Assembly (NCBI RefSeq): GCF_029525555.1
Contig: NZ_JAPDHZ010000003.1
Location: 806,001-870,000, forward strand
DNA: 64,000 bases
Direction: 5' to 3'
Source: Cohnella ginsengisoli
Lineage (GTDB): Bacteria; Bacillota; Bacilli; Paenibacillales; Paenibacillaceae
The notes under the pieces are model-generated. The model was not told the DNA's origin, made no database searches, and was given only the letters and a program-made list of their open reading frames with translations. Within the stretch, counting starts at the first letter, position 1, and each line of letters opens with the position of its first letter. Made by a program: the position numbers and the translations under genes. This document shows, piece by piece, positions 47,627 to 57,733 of the stretch.

Positions 47627-48037
47627 TCAGCTCGTCGCTTCAAGCCAACGCCGAATGGCGTTCGCCAGCCTGTCCTCTTTTTCCCGGACGTCGTCCATGC
47701 CCGCGAGCTTGACGATCGCCCGGTCGTCGGCCGCCCATTCAAGCAGTCCGGACTTGTCCTCGCCCCACGCCGCGCGGATATTCAAATTCTTTTTCTTCGC
47801 GCCGGCATGGAAGACGAGCCGGATCATCCCCTTGCCCCGCAGATTGAACGTAATCCGATCCTCGCCGTCAACGCTATAGCTGGGCGCGTTCCACTTGATG
47901 CCCTCGGCGAGCCGGGCGTCCGCGTCGCGCACAATCGCGCGCAGCGCCTCGATCTCCCGCTTCATCGGATGCTCGAGCTTGTCCATGAAGTCGGCTACCT
48001 CCGCCGCCGCCGCCGCCGTTACCTTTTCCTCCTGCAT
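47627..48037 (-). CDS. DUF1801 domain (YdhG-like) protein
   Basis: A 136-residue protein from ATG 48037 (MQEEKVTAAAAAEVADFMDK), chosen for GGAGAGCGGAGCGG just ahead; in-frame starts at 48058 and 48076 exist. The DUF1801 fold is visible in MKREIEALRAIVRDADARLAEG, IKWNAPSYSVDGEDRITFNL, MIRLVFHAGAKKKN and the C-terminal WLEATS. The family is related to YdhG/frataxin-like folds with unknown function. It is transcribed away from folD. Confidence 0.8.
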   Translation of the reverse strand: MQEEKVTAAAAAEVADFMDKLEHPMKREIEALRAIVRDADARLAEGIKWNAPSYSVDGEDRITFNLRGKGMIRLVFHAGAKKKNLNIRAAWGEDKSGLLEWAADDRAIVKLAGMDDVREKEDRLANAIRRWLEATS

Positions 48038-48173
48038 CCGCTCCGCTCTCCTTTTCATTCGCAATAGCCTGCTCACGCCCTATTTTACCATCCGCTTCCT
48101 AATCCCGACATCAATCTTCGCCTCCTCAACGGTTTTCAATGGCAGCCCGGTCTGGTACTATGGAGGCAATAGA

Positions 48174-48249
48174 GCCGCATGCGACTGGCGAGATCAGTGG
48201 AATCGACCACGAGGGAGCATGCGGCGGGACCCTTCCGTTCGCCTGGGAG
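48174..48249 (+). promoter_or_regulatory. ZTP (pfl) riboswitch upstream of folD
   Basis: The sequence fits the ZTP/ZMP-sensing pfl aptamer. P1 pairs GCCGCATGC (48174-48182) with GCATGCGGC (48217-48225). Inside it come the conserved CGACTGGCG, the hairpin GTGG-AATCGA-CCAC and GGGAGC. After P1 comes CCTTCCGTTCGCCTGGG with the conserved CGCCTGGG. High ZTP signals 10-formyl-THF shortage and would switch folD on. Confidence 0.88.
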
Positions 48250-48250
48250 A

Positions 48251-48306
48251 AAAGGATCCGCGAGCAGGACTCGTATGCGCATACGAGCCTGCCGCGGGTC
48301 CTTTTT
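48251..48306 (+). terminator. Expression-platform terminator of the ZTP riboswitch
   Basis: A long hairpin pairs AAAGGATCCGCG..GCAGG..CTCGTATGC with GCATACGAG..CCTGC..CGCGGGTCCTTT, followed by TTTTTC. It starts directly after the aptamer's CGCCTGGGA, 40 bases before the folD ATG, so ligand binding can decide between termination and read-through. Confidence 0.85.
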
Positions 48307-48346
48307 CGTTTAAAAATCGGCATTCCCATTCAAGGAGGACCACGGT

Positions 48347-49207
48347 ATGACGACGATTATGAAAGCCAAGGAAGCGGCGGAACGCATCTACGACGATATC
48401 CGATCGCGTGTACACAGGTTGAAGGAAGCCGGCACGCAGCCGCAGCTGGCCGTTATTCTAGTCGAGGGGGACCCCGCTTCCGCATATTACGCCCAGGCGA
48501 AACGCAAAATCGCGGAACGGCTCGGCATCGCCTACCGCCTTCATGAGCTCCCGGCCAACGCGACCGAAGCGTCCCTTGTGCAGCTGATCGCCGATTGCAA
48601 TGCGGATCCCGCCGTTCAAGGCATCCTGCTGGAGCTGCCGCTGCCCGCCCATTTGTCCGCGCACCGTATCGAGCGGGCGATCGCGCCGGCCAAGGACGTC
48701 GATGGCGTCACGCCCGCCAACAAGCTCGCCGTCGTCACGGGCGAAGCCGGCCTCTACCCGGCCACGCCCCAGGCCTGCATCGCGCTCGTCAAGCATTTCG
48801 GCTACGCGCTTGAAGGCGCCGACGTCACGCTGGTCGGTCGCGGCCAGACCGTCGGGCTGCCGCTCTTCCATCTGCTGCAGCGGGAGCAGGCGACCGTCAC
48901 CGTCTGCCACTCCCGCACGCGGGATATCGCGGCTCATCTGACTCGCGCGGCGTTCGCTTTCGTGGCCGTGGGCCGTCCGGATACGGTGACGGCGGACATG
49001 GTCCATCCCGGCCTCGTCCTGGTGGACGCCGGCATCAACGAGCTCGCGGACGGCAGCATCGCCGGCGACGTCGCCGCTGGCGCGGGCGATCGCGCTGCCG
49101 CCTACTCGCCGGTGCCCGGCGGCGTCGGTACGCTGACGACCGCGATCGTGTTCAGGAACTTGATGGACGCGATCGATTGGCAGCAAAAGGAGGCGACCGG
49201 CGAATGA
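48347..49207 (+). CDS. folD: Bifunctional methylene-THF dehydrogenase / methenyl-THF cyclohydrolase
   Basis: FolD interconverts 5,10-methylene-, methenyl- and 10-formyl-THF. The 286-residue protein has the catalytic region DPASAYYAQAKRKIAERLGI (Lys of YxxxK), VQGILLELPLPAHL, the motif AKDVDGVTPANKL, the NADP-binding VTLVGRGQTVGLP (serine of the usual GRSxxVG replaced by Gln/Thr), and SPVPGGVGTLTTAIVFRNL, a variant of PVPGGVGPMT. AAGGAGG precedes the ATG. Expression is under a ZTP riboswitch. The stop overlaps the next gene (ATGA). Confidence 0.93.
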   Translation: MTTIMKAKEAAERIYDDIRSRVHRLKEAGTQPQLAVILVEGDPASAYYAQAKRKIAERLGIAYRLHELPANATEASLVQLIADCNADPAVQGILLELPLPAHLSAHRIERAIAPAKDVDGVTPANKLAVVTGEAGLYPATPQACIALVKHFGYALEGADVTLVGRGQTVGLPLFHLLQREQATVTVCHSRTRDIAAHLTRAAFAFVAVGRPDTVTADMVHPGLVLVDAGINELADGSIAGDVAAGAGDRAAAYSPVPGGVGTLTTAIVFRNLMDAIDWQQKEATGE

Positions 49208-49840
49208 GCGACATCTCGTGGGATCAATCGATTCGGAGCTTCATCGGGCAAGCGGGCAGCGCGGACCCGACGCCCGGCGGCGGCAGCGTAGCCGCGGTAG
49301 TCGCCGCGCTGGGGGCCGCGATGACGTCGATGGTCGGCCGGCTGTCGCAAGGCGACAAGTTCACGGCGATTCGGCCGCAGATCGAAGAGACGCTCGCCGA
49401 GATGACCCGCCTGAGCGCCGAATGCGAGACGCTGATGCACGCGGACATCGCGTCTTTCGGCCAATACTTGAGCGCGCTGCGGCTGCCGAAGGCGACGGAA
49501 GACGAAAAAGCGCAGCGTCGGGCGGCGCTGCGCGACGCCGCAGTCCAGGCGACCGCGGTGCCCCTCCGGCTCATGGCACAATGCCGGGAAGGCTTGACGT
49601 ATACGCTCCGGATTGCCGAAGGCGCCAACAAAAACGTCTTGTCCGACCTGGCGATCGCCTCGATTCTGCTGGAGGCCGCGGCGCGATCGGCCCTCCTGAC
49701 CGCGGAGATCAACTTCGGCGCCCTCGGGGTCCCGCCGCTTGCGGCGGCCTATGCCGAGCAGGCCAACGAAGAGATGCGCCGTATCGCGGACATGGCGGGG
49801 GGAAGCGCAGGACATCGCCCGCCGCAGGATGCGCGAATAG
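49204..49840 (+). CDS. Formimidoyl-THF cyclodeaminase-like protein (frameshifted near the end)
   Basis: A 211-residue member of the cyclodeaminase domain family (FTCD_C). It is all-helical with QSIRSFIGQAGSADPTPGGGSVAAVVAALGAAM near the start, cited here in two parts: the loop PTPGGGSVAA binds the folate. GDKFTAIRPQIEETLAEM and NVLSDLAIASILLEAAAR follow. Shortening G6 at 49797-49802 changes the end to DMAGEAQDIARRRMRE-stop. It is coupled to folD by an ATGA overlap. The enzyme makes 5,10-methenyl-THF, a FolD intermediate, so the pair forms a one-carbon module under the riboswitch. Confidence 0.85.
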
Positions 49841-50097
49841 CAGGTTCACGCGCACGGTCTTGACTTTAAGACATCCTGCCTTCTTCTCGCCGCTTTGTTC
49901 GTGGACCGAGGGACGCTATTTTCGCTGAATGAGGCCCTTCGCACGTTGTTGCGGACTCAGGAGCCGTTAAACAGACAAACGGGTCGTTTTTAAGTCGCCG
50001 ATGCCGTGTTAACGGCTCTCCGGTCCGCTAACCTTCGCGAAAGCGCCGAAAATGCACGAATAGCGACTCTTGGGTCCGCGGTCGGAACGCACAAAAG

Positions 50098-50162
50098 AAA
50101 CCGCCCCCCTTCGTCAACGGCCGCTTGTCGCAGCCGCGTCGCAAAGGAGCGGTCTCTTTTTT
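50098..50162 (-). terminator. Terminator of the beta-helix operon
   Basis: On the minus strand GAGACCGCTCC pairs imperfectly with GGGGGCGGTTTC across a GC-rich 40-base loop that itself can fold, followed by TTTTG. It lies directly behind the beta-helix gene. The rest of 49841-50097 holds no supported gene. Confidence 0.6.
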
Positions 50163-50168
50163 AAATCG

Positions 50169-53100
50169 TTACTTCGTCACCTGCACGACCAACGTCTCGC
50201 TTGTCGTCGTGCCCGCCGCGTTCGCAAGCTCCGCTCGGTATTCGTAGCTGCCCGGCGCCCGACCGGAGACCGAAGTCTTGGCCGACTGCGCGGACGGCGT
50301 GCCGGCGATCAACTGCTGCGTATCGATCAGCTCGCCGTTCTCATAAAGCCGGTACGTCCCGCCGTTCGTGCCCCACCACATGTTCATCGACACGTCGTAG
50401 CTGCCGTCGCCGTCCCAGTTGTTCGCGGACAGCACCGGCTTGCCCGGCTTCGCGTCCTTGACGGTGACGGTGAGCGTCTCGCTCGTCGTCTTGCCCTTCG
50501 CGTTGATGAGCTCGGCGCGGTAGCGATACGTGCCATCGGTCCGTCCCGAGATCGTCGTGACCGCGGATTGCGCGGCCGGCGATGCGCTGGCGAGCGACTG
50601 CGTATCGATGAGCGCGTCGTTCTCGTACAGCTTGTAGACGGTGCCGTTCTCGCCGTACCAGAGATTCATCGTGATCTTGTAGTCGCCGTCGAGCAAGCCC
50701 GTGTCGTACCCGTTGTCGCTCGACAGCGCCGGTTTGCCGGGCAGACCCGGCCCCTCGGCAGGCAATTCGCCCTTGATCTGCTCCGCGGTCAGCGTCACCG
50801 TGCCGTACGCCGCGACCTTGCCTGCGTCGTCCAGCTCGTAGACGGCGACCGCGTTGCCCTCGGCGGCGGCGAGATCGCTGCCCGCCGCATAGTCGGCCGC
50901 GCCTTCCGGCGCCTCGCCGCCCAGATCCGGCGCCGCCGGCAGCTCCGCCGCCGACGCATGCACGGCCGCCTTCAGCGCATGGCCCGCCGGCACATCGCCC
51001 ACGGCCAGCCGCGTCGTGCCCGCGGCCGTGCCCGGCGCGGCCGTCACGCTGAGCGCGGCCGCCGGATACGGCGCGATGTCGGCGGCGGCGAGCTGCCGCG
51101 CGCCGAATCGCGCGATCTTGCCCGTCGCCGTCGCCGTCTCGTAGACGCCGACGTAAGCGCCCGCCGCTGCCGCGGGCAGCTCCAGCGCGGTTCCGCTCGC
51201 AAGCGGAACCGCCCCGCCCGGCAGCGTCGCGCTGCCCAGCTTCGGCGTCGCGAGCGGCGCCGCCGAGACGACCAAGTGCAGGCTGTTCGCCGCATCCGAA
51301 GCTACAGCGGTCACCTTGGTCGAGCCCGGCGCGCTGCCGGGCGCCACCGCGAGCGGCGTCGACAATGCCGGCGCCGGCTCCTGCGGCAACACCGAGAAGC
51401 GGACGTCGTCGAACAGCAGGTAGCCGAACCCGCTGGCGTAGAAGCCGACCTTGCCCGACGGGCGATAGCCCGGATCGGTGCCGTCCAGCCGGAGCGCCCC
51501 GTTTACGTACACCTTGAGATGTCCGCCCTCCGCAAGGACTTTCACGTCGTAAGTCGTATCGGCCGCCAGATCCCATCCGGTCTGAGGCGCCGTTTTCAGC
51601 ACGGCCCAGCTGCCGTTGTACAGCACCCAATCCGACGTGCCGTCCGCCTTCATCTTGTAGCCGATGCGGGTCGATGCCGTCGCGTCCTGCCGGTCGAAGA
51701 TGTACAGCGTGCCCCCGCCCGTTGGCAGCGTCGGCGGCGTCCGGAGCTTGAACTCGAGCATGTAATCCGAGAACGTCTTATCCAATATCCCTGTCGCGCC
51801 GTTCAAAATCTTGTACCAGCGGTTCCCGCTCGCGTCCAGATAGATGCTGCGGTTCGGATCGACGGGCCAGCCGTTGCCGCCCGACTCGAAGTTCGTAAAG
51901 TGCATGACGTTCGAGACGATGACCTGAACGGTCGCCTTCGCATTCGCGTTTTCGACCGAGGTCGCCGTGATCGTCGCTTCGCCCTCGCTCACGGCGGTAA
52001 CGATGCCGCTGGCGTCTACGGCCGCGACCGACGGATCGCCCGACGTCCAGGTCAAGCCCTTATTCGCCGCATCGACCGGATCGAAGGATACGGCAAGCTG
52101 CTTCGTCTCTCCGGCGGTGATGCGCACCGGATTTTCCGTCGGGATCACGCCGGACACGTCGGTCGTCGACGCCTTGAACTGGATGTCGTCGAACATCATG
52201 TTCGTCACGTTGTTGACGTAGAAGCCGACCTTGCCGGTCGCGTTGTGCCCCGGATCCGAGCCCTTCATCCGGAAAGCGCCGTTCACGTAGACGCTGTAGT
52301 CCGAACCCTTGACGAGCGCCTTGATGTCGTACGTCGTATTCGGCAGCAGATCCTGGCCGGGCAGCTTCACTTCCTTGAGCACGGCCCAAGCCGAGTTGTA
52401 CAGAATCCAGGATGACGTGCCGTCCTCCCGCACCTTGTAGCCGATCCGCGTCGAGCCGCTGCCTACCTGCTTGTCGAAGATGTACAGCGTCGCGTAGGCC
52501 GGCATGACCTCCGGCGTTTTGAGCTTGAAGGTCAGCTCGTAGTCGGTAAAATCCTTGTTGATGAGCGTCGACGCATTGTTCAGCAGTTTATACCAGTGAT
52601 TGTCGTCGACCTTAACAATCGAGCGGTTCACATCTTGCGGCCACAGACCCGACCCGGACTCGAAGTCCGTCCGGTCCATGACGCCGTCGCCGGCTTCGAC
52701 GTGAACGGATACGGCAGCCGTCAGGCTTGGATCGACGGCCGAGGCGACAGTCACCGTCGTATCGCCGACCGACTGCCCCGTGACGACGCCCGCCGCGCTG
52801 ACCGTGGCGACCGACGGATCGGCCGAGGCGAAAGTGAGCCCCGGATTGCTGGCATTCCACGGCACGACCGCCGTCTGCAGCTTCACCGACTTGAAGCGAT
52901 CGACGGTGATCGCATCGTTGTACACCGCGACGCCGGTCACCGGAAACTCGTGCGGTCCCGCGGTCGTTCCTGGCGTTCCTGACGTGCCGATGTCGCCGAA
53001 CGGAATCTGCGGGAAGCCCGGAATCTGCGTGTAGGCCGGGGCGTTGGCCGCAAGCGTCAGGTCCCCGCCCGCCAGGTTGACGAAGCCGGGATCGGTCGTC

Positions 53101-55157
53101 GTCACCCAGTTGTTCGCGTACTGGACCAGGTTGAACTTGTCGTAAGCCCCGTACACGTTGGTCGTCACGCTCCGGGTCACCGTCGGATTGTAGACAATGT
53201 TGCCCTGGAACGTATTGGTATCCGGGTAATAGCGATTTTCGTCAAAGAAGGCGGCGAGCTCCGGATACTTGGTCAGGTACGGCGTGCCGACGAAGTTGTT
53301 GTTCGCGGCGAACAGCGCCTGCCACTTCGGCATGTAGTTCTTCGCGATCTGTCCGTCCGGTTTGTCGCCCAGATAGATATCCGCGTAGTCGTATGGCACC
53401 TTCGCGTCGACGAAAATGTTGTTGCGCGAGAGAATATGCGCGCCGCCGTTGTTCTTGATGGCGGAGTTGCCCATCTTGTAGAAGACGTTCTCCTCGATCT
53501 TGAGCCCCATCGTGAAGTTGTCCGGATAAATGCCCTCGACGCCGGCTTTGCTCGTGCCGATGTCGTGGAAATAGTTGCGCCGGATGACGGTCCCCCGCTG
53601 CTGCGGCGTCTCGCCCGCGTTCATGTAGATCGCGCCAAGATCGGAAAAGCTTTTGCACACGTCGTAGATCTCGTTGTACTCGATCAGATGGTCGTTGCCG
53701 AAAACGAGCACGCCGGGGTGCGGCGCGTCGTGCAGCTCGTTGTGCGACATCCGGTTGCCGACGCCCGACAGGATGACGCCGGGATTGTACGCCTTGTGAT
53801 AATAGGCGAAATCGTGGATATGCGAGTTCTCGACGTAGTTGTTGCCCGGCGCGAGCGTCGTCTTGTTGCCGCCGCTCAGCGTGACCGCGGTACCGCCGAT
53901 ATGGTGGATATGGGACCCCACGATACCGAGATCGGTGCCCGGCGCGCCGTCGAAGATGTTGTAGAAAAACCGGCTCTGCGTATTGATCAGCACGCCGCTG
54001 TTCGTGAAGTTGCGGATCTCGCTGTTCACGATGCGCACATGGCTGCCGCCTACGATGACGGCCGCCGAGTCCCGCCCGTTTTCGAGAATAAGCTCCTTGA
54101 AGTCGATATAAGAAGCGTCGATCGAATTAATCATCGGCGTCTTCAGCATCGTCACCGTGATCTCGGGATTCGCGGTCTTAAACTCGGCATTCGGCAAAAA
54201 GTAAAGCTTGCCGGCGCCGCGGTCGATGTAGTACTCGCCCGGCACGTCGATCTCCTCGAGCAAGTTCTGCGCAAAGTGGAAGTCCGGGTACCAGTTCTTG
54301 TACAAGCCGCTCATCTCGCCGTAACGCAGCGTGATCGTCTTGTTCGCCGTGTCGATCGCGGCGATCTTGTTGTACGACCATTCCCAGCTGTAGCCGAAAA
54401 TGCCGTCCAGCCAGATATCGTCCGCCTGCGTCCAATACTGCGGCCGGTCGTACGTATACGTGAACGTGCCGCCTCGCTGCTGCAGGTCCGCATCCTTGCG
54501 CGTCGGGCCTGGGTCGATGATGTCCCCCATCTGGACCGTGCCTTCGTTCGGCCAGCGGGCGAGCGTCATGCCCTGACCGTTCACGTACAGCTCCATCGGC
54601 GGCACCTGGCTCAGGTCGTTGGCCAGATAGTAGCCGTGGCGGCTCATCACCCCGTAGTCGGTAATACCGAGCGCCGCGAGGTCGATCTGCAGCACCTTCG
54701 ATCTCGCGTCCTGGCTGATGATCCGATTCAGCACGGCGCTGTCGGTCACCGGCGCGAACCCGCTCTTCGGGATATCGCGTCCGCCGGAGAGACGGACCGT
54801 CTCTCCGGGATACGCCATGTACGTGATCGTCTTGCCGGCTTCGCCCGAGTCGTCCGCACCGAGCTCGAAGCTCGACGTCCGCTCGTACAGCCCTTCTCTC
54901 AAATAAACGGTGACGCCGCCGTCCGGCAGGCCGCCATTCTCCTTCATGCCGCGGATGGCGTCGCGCGCCTTCTCCAGCGTCTTGAAGGGCGCGGCGATCG
55001 TGCCGGCGTTGGCGTCGCTGCCGTTCGTCGCGACGTACAGAACGGCACCGGCTTCGGGCGCCTCGTCGGTCGCAGCGGATACTTGCATCATCGGAAAAGC
55101 GCAGAACAATACCATCAAGCCTGCGAGCCAAGCCGTCATCCGTCTTTTCATGTGCAT
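50169..55157 (-). CDS. Large secreted right-handed beta-helix protein with BIG2, LamG-like and Ig-like modules
   Basis: A 1662-residue secreted protein. The signal peptide [19 protein letters not shown] is followed by [19 protein letters not shown] and [17 protein letters not shown], the opening of parallel beta-helix glycan-active proteins (GH141-like or lyase-like). Asn/His-rich coils ([19 protein letters not shown]) run to about residue 740. Then come a BIG2 domain ([17 protein letters not shown]), a LamG/concanavalin-like domain, a second BIG2 plus LamG pair, an Ala-rich segment, and two Ig-like domains of about 95 residues that repeat [14 protein letters not shown]. No SLH or sortase motif is present. 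Last gene of the Lpl-type operon, 97 bases after the binding protein. The catalytic class is uncertain. Confidence 0.82.
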   Translation of the reverse strand: MHMKRRMTAWLAGLMVLFCAFPMMQVSAATDEAPEAGAVLYVATNGSDANAGTIAAPFKTLEKARDAIRGMKENGGLPDGGVTVYLREGLYERTSSFELGADDSGEAGKTITYMAYPGETVRLSGGRDIPKSGFAPVTDSAVLNRIISQDARSKVLQIDLAALGITDYGVMSRHGYYLANDLSQVPPMELYVNGQGMTLARWPNEGTVQMGDIIDPGPTRKDADLQQRGGTFTYTYDRPQYWTQADDIWLDGIFGYSWEWSYNKIAAIDTANKTITLRYGEMSGLYKNWYPDFHFAQNLLEEIDVPGEYYIDRGAGKLYFLPNAEFKTANPEITVTMLKTPMINSIDASYIDFKELILENGRDSAAVIVGGSHVRIVNSEIRNFTNSGVLINTQSRFFYNIFDGAPGTDLGIVGSHIHHIGGTAVTLSGGNKTTLAPGNNYVENSHIHDFAYYHKAYNPGVILSGVGNRMSHNELHDAPHPGVLVFGNDHLIEYNEIYDVCKSFSDLGAIYMNAGETPQQRGTVIRRNYFHDIGTSKAGVEGIYPDNFTMGLKIEENVFYKMGNSAIKNNGGAHILSRNNIFVDAKVPYDYADIYLGDKPDGQIAKNYMPKWQALFAANNNFVGTPYLTKYPELAAFFDENRYYPDTNTFQGNIVYNPTVTRSVTTNVYGAYDKFNLVQYANNWVTTTDPGFVNLAGGDLTLAANAPAYTQIPGFPQIPFGDIGTSGTPGTTAGPHEFPVTGVAVYNDAITVDRFKSVKLQTAVVPWNASNPGLTFASADPSVATVSAAGVVTGQSVGDTTVTVASAVDPSLTAAVSVHVEAGDGVMDRTDFESGSGLWPQDVNRSIVKVDDNHWYKLLNNASTLINKDFTDYELTFKLKTPEVMPAYATLYIFDKQVGSGSTRIGYKVREDGTSSWILYNSAWAVLKEVKLPGQDLLPNTTYDIKALVKGSDYSVYVNGAFRMKGSDPGHNATGKVGFYVNNVTNMMFDDIQFKASTTDVSGVIPTENPVRITAGETKQLAVSFDPVDAANKGLTWTSGDPSVAAVDASGIVTAVSEGEATITATSVENANAKATVQVIVSNVMHFTNFESGGNGWPVDPNRSIYLDASGNRWYKILNGATGILDKTFSDYMLEFKLRTPPTLPTGGGTLYIFDRQDATASTRIGYKMKADGTSDWVLYNGSWAVLKTAPQTGWDLAADTTYDVKVLAEGGHLKVYVNGALRLDGTDPGYRPSGKVGFYASGFGYLLFDDVRFSVLPQEPAPALSTPLAVAPGSAPGSTKVTAVASDAANSLHLVVSAAPLATPKLGSATLPGGAVPLASGTALELPAAAAGAYVGVYETATATGKIARFGARQLAAADIAPYPAAALSVTAAPGTAAGTTRLAVGDVPAGHALKAAVHASAAELPAAPDLGGEAPEGAADYAAGSDLAAAEGNAVAVYELDDAGKVAAYGTVTLTAEQIKGELPAEGPGLPGKPALSSDNGYDTGLLDGDYKITMNLWYGENGTVYKLYENDALIDTQSLASASPAAQSAVTTISGRTDGTYRYRAELINAKGKTTSETLTVTVKDAKPGKPVLSANNWDGDGSYDVSMNMWWGTNGGTYRLYENGELIDTQQLIAGTPSAQSAKTSVSGRAPGSYEYRAELANAAGTTTSETLVVQVTK

Positions 55158-55254
55158 GCGTTTCCATCTCTCCTTAACGTATGAGTCTGGAACACCGCGC
55201 CCGACTTCGGCGCCTTTCTCGTTGCCGCGGACCGCTTATGCGATTATTTTTCGA

Positions 55255-56796
55255 TTATTTTTTGAGACCCGATGTTTTCAGGTATTCTTCGAATTGCTTG
55301 GTAACCTCTGCGACGTACTTCTCTTCGCCGGCTTCCTTCAGCTTCTCGTACAGCCCCGGCCACGTCTTGTCGAAGTCGAGCGTGCCGGTCTGGATGCCTT
55401 TCTTGTACTCGCCCCATACCGCGTTCAAGTTGGCGATCTCGGTGACAACGGGCTCGGAGTTGAACTTGAAGCCGCCGACCGGGTTCAGCTCGGCCGTTTC
55501 GTTGATCTTCTTCGTTTGCTCCCACACGTCCTTCGGCTGGCCTTCCTTCAGGTAGCTGTTGAACACGTTGCCGAAAATGAAGTCCATGTTCGGACGGTAC
55601 TTGGAATCCGCCGTCGGCGTGATGAAGCCTTCCGCGCTCTTCGTATAGTGCTCGCCCTCGATGCCGTTGCTGATCAGGTTGTAGAGCTCGGCGTCGCTGT
55701 TCATCAGGTTGATAAGCATCATCGCGCGCTCCGGATTTTTCGACGTGCGGCTGATCGACAGGTTCGTCGTCGCGGAGTAGCCGTTCGTGAACCAGTCGCT
55801 GATCGGCACGACGATCACGTCGTTGCCGCCGTTGCGGCCTTTGACTTCGGCTTCGACGCCCGGCTTGAGGACGTTTTGGAAATCGACGGCGATCTGGCCT
55901 TTCGCCTGGTAATCCGTCATCTTGGCCGTAGCTGCGTCTTTGTAAATGTAACCGGCTTTGTACCACTTGCTTGCCAGTCTGAACGTGTTCAGCTCTTCCT
56001 CAGGATAGCGGTACAGCTTGTAGGTCGGGTCGCCCGACTTGATGAAGAAGTGATCGTCAAGCCCCGGCACGCCCCAGTACGTCGCGTCGTGCAGCACGGT
56101 GTTGTAGTAGCCGTTGAACGGAATGATGTCCGGCTCGCCCTGCTTGATCTTCTCGAGGAACGGCTCGATATCTTCCATCTTCTTGATAGAGGCGGTGTCG
56201 AGCTGGTACTTGTCGGCGAAGCGCTTCTGGATGATGAAGCCGTAGCGCGAGCCGTTGATCTGCTGGTTGGCGACGCCGTAGATCTTGCCGTCGACCGTGA
56301 GGCCGTCCCACATGTACTGCGGCATATCCGCTTTAAGCGCCGGCGCGTATTGCTCGATGAGATCGTCGAGCGGCTGCAGCGCGCCTTTGCGGACGAGCTC
56401 CTCCGGCTTGATCAGGTAGCCGGTCCACATGATGTCGAACGTCTCGCTGGCGGCGAGCACGGTGTTCATCTTTTGCACGTAGTCGCCCAGTGCAACCGGT
56501 TTCAGTTTGACGGTCGCGTTGATTTTCTCTTTGACGATCTTGTTGACCGCGTCTTCGACCTTCTGCTGGTCCGGCTGCATCTGGTTCAGCGGATAGTACC
56601 ACGTCAGCTCGACCGGCTTGAGCTCGGAACCGCTCGAAGCCGTGGCCGCCGCGCTGGACGCGGCCGGGGACGATCCGCTCGCGCTTGGCGAAGCGGCGGC
56701 GTTGCCCCCGTTATTGTTGTCGTTGCCGCAAGCCGCCAGCGCGGTAGCGGTGAGCAGCGCAAGCGCCGCCGTAGAGCCGATTTTTCTTTTCAGCAT
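55255..56796 (-). CDS. Lpl/YtcQ-type sugar-binding lipoprotein
   Basis: A 513-residue extracellular solute-binding lipoprotein. It has signal peptide and lipobox TATALAACGN, an Asn/Ser/Ala linker, then VELTWYYPLNQMQPDQQKVE, FDIMWTGYLIKPEELVRKG, DGLTVDGKIYGVANQQINGS and ISRTSKNPERAMMLINLMN, typical of LplA/YtcQ binding proteins. TAGGAGG precedes the ATG. It lies 39 bases after the second permease gene. It probably delivers an oligosaccharide released by the beta-helix enzyme. Confidence 0.92.
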   Translation of the reverse strand: MLKRKIGSTAALALLTATALAACGNDNNNGGNAAASPSASGSSPAASSAAATASSGSELKPVELTWYYPLNQMQPDQQKVEDAVNKIVKEKINATVKLKPVALGDYVQKMNTVLAASETFDIMWTGYLIKPEELVRKGALQPLDDLIEQYAPALKADMPQYMWDGLTVDGKIYGVANQQINGSRYGFIIQKRFADKYQLDTASIKKMEDIEPFLEKIKQGEPDIIPFNGYYNTVLHDATYWGVPGLDDHFFIKSGDPTYKLYRYPEEELNTFRLASKWYKAGYIYKDAATAKMTDYQAKGQIAVDFQNVLKPGVEAEVKGRNGGNDVIVVPISDWFTNGYSATTNLSISRTSKNPERAMMLINLMNSDAELYNLISNGIEGEHYTKSAEGFITPTADSKYRPNMDFIFGNVFNSYLKEGQPKDVWEQTKKINETAELNPVGGFKFNSEPVVTEIANLNAVWGEYKKGIQTGTLDFDKTWPGLYEKLKEAGEEKYVAEVTKQFEEYLKTSGLKK

Positions 56797-56835
56797 TCCT
56801 GTGACCTCCTAGTTTTTTGCTCTGGTTCAAATATG

Positions 56836-57720
56836 TTAACCCTTGAGGGAGCCAACCGTAAGTCCTTTGACGAAAAAACGCTGGAAAAACGGAAACACGA
56901 TAAGCATCGGCCCGCCCGCCAGAACGGCGATCGCCATTCGCGCGGAGTTGTTCGGGAAATGCGACAGATCGATGCCCAGCTGCTGGGCGAAGTCCGAGTT
57001 GGCCGTGATGAATTCGATGCTGTTCAGCGTCCTCACCAGCAGCAGCTGCAGCGGCACCTTGTTCGGATCGTCGATGTACAGCATGGCGTTGAACCATTCG
57101 TTCCAGTAGGCGAATGCGATGAGCAGTCCCATCGTCGCCAGCGCCGGCGTCGACAGCGGCAGAATGATGCGGAAGAAAATCTTGAACTCCCGCGCCCCGT
57201 CGATTTTGGCCGACTCGATCACCTCGAACGGCAGCTTCGACAGGAATCCTTTCATCACCATGATGTTGAACGGCGACAGCAGAACGGGCAGGATGAGCGC
57301 CAGCAGACTGTCCTTCAGGTGCAAATACTGCGTGACCAAAATGTAAGAAGGAACGAGTCCTCCGCTGAACAGCATCGTGAAAAAAACGTAGAACGTGGTC
57401 ATTCGGTTGTACCGGTAATCCGGGCGGGAGACGACGTAGGCGGTCATCGCGGTAATGAGCAGGCTGACGATCGTGCCGACGACCGTCACGATCAGCGTCA
57501 CCTCGTAAGCCCGGAACAGAATGACCGGGGAGTCGAGCATGTACCGGTAGGCATTGAGACTGAAGACGCTCGGCCAAAATTGATAACCGTGCTGCGTCAG
57601 CGCCTGTTCGTCCGTGAGGGACACGGCAACGACGAGCAGGAACGGCAGAATCATCAAGACGGAGAGAATGACGAAGAACAGGTGGATAAACGTGCGCGGG
57701 ATCGGACTTGCTTGCTGCAT
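56836..57720 (-). CDS. Lpl/YtcP-type carbohydrate ABC permease (LplC-like)
   Basis: A 294-residue membrane permease with six helices, the first at HLFFVILSVLMILPFLLVVAV. The EAA loop VIESAKIDGAREFKIFFRII binds the ATPase. The end FFQRFFVKGLTVGSLKG is typical of LplC/YtcP permeases. AAGGAGG precedes ATG 57720. It lies 13 bases after the partner permease gene. No ATPase gene is nearby. Confidence 0.93.
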   Translation of the reverse strand: MQQASPIPRTFIHLFFVILSVLMILPFLLVVAVSLTDEQALTQHGYQFWPSVFSLNAYRYMLDSPVILFRAYEVTLIVTVVGTIVSLLITAMTAYVVSRPDYRYNRMTTFYVFFTMLFSGGLVPSYILVTQYLHLKDSLLALILPVLLSPFNIMVMKGFLSKLPFEVIESAKIDGAREFKIFFRIILPLSTPALATMGLLIAFAYWNEWFNAMLYIDDPNKVPLQLLLVRTLNSIEFITANSDFAQQLGIDLSHFPNNSARMAIAVLAGGPMLIVFPFFQRFFVKGLTVGSLKG

Positions 57721-57733
57721 CTGCGATTCCTCC

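Noticed and set aside
50070..52415. Open plus-strand frame of 781 codons
   Set aside because: Antisense to the beta-helix gene; Arg-rich pseudo-protein without domains.
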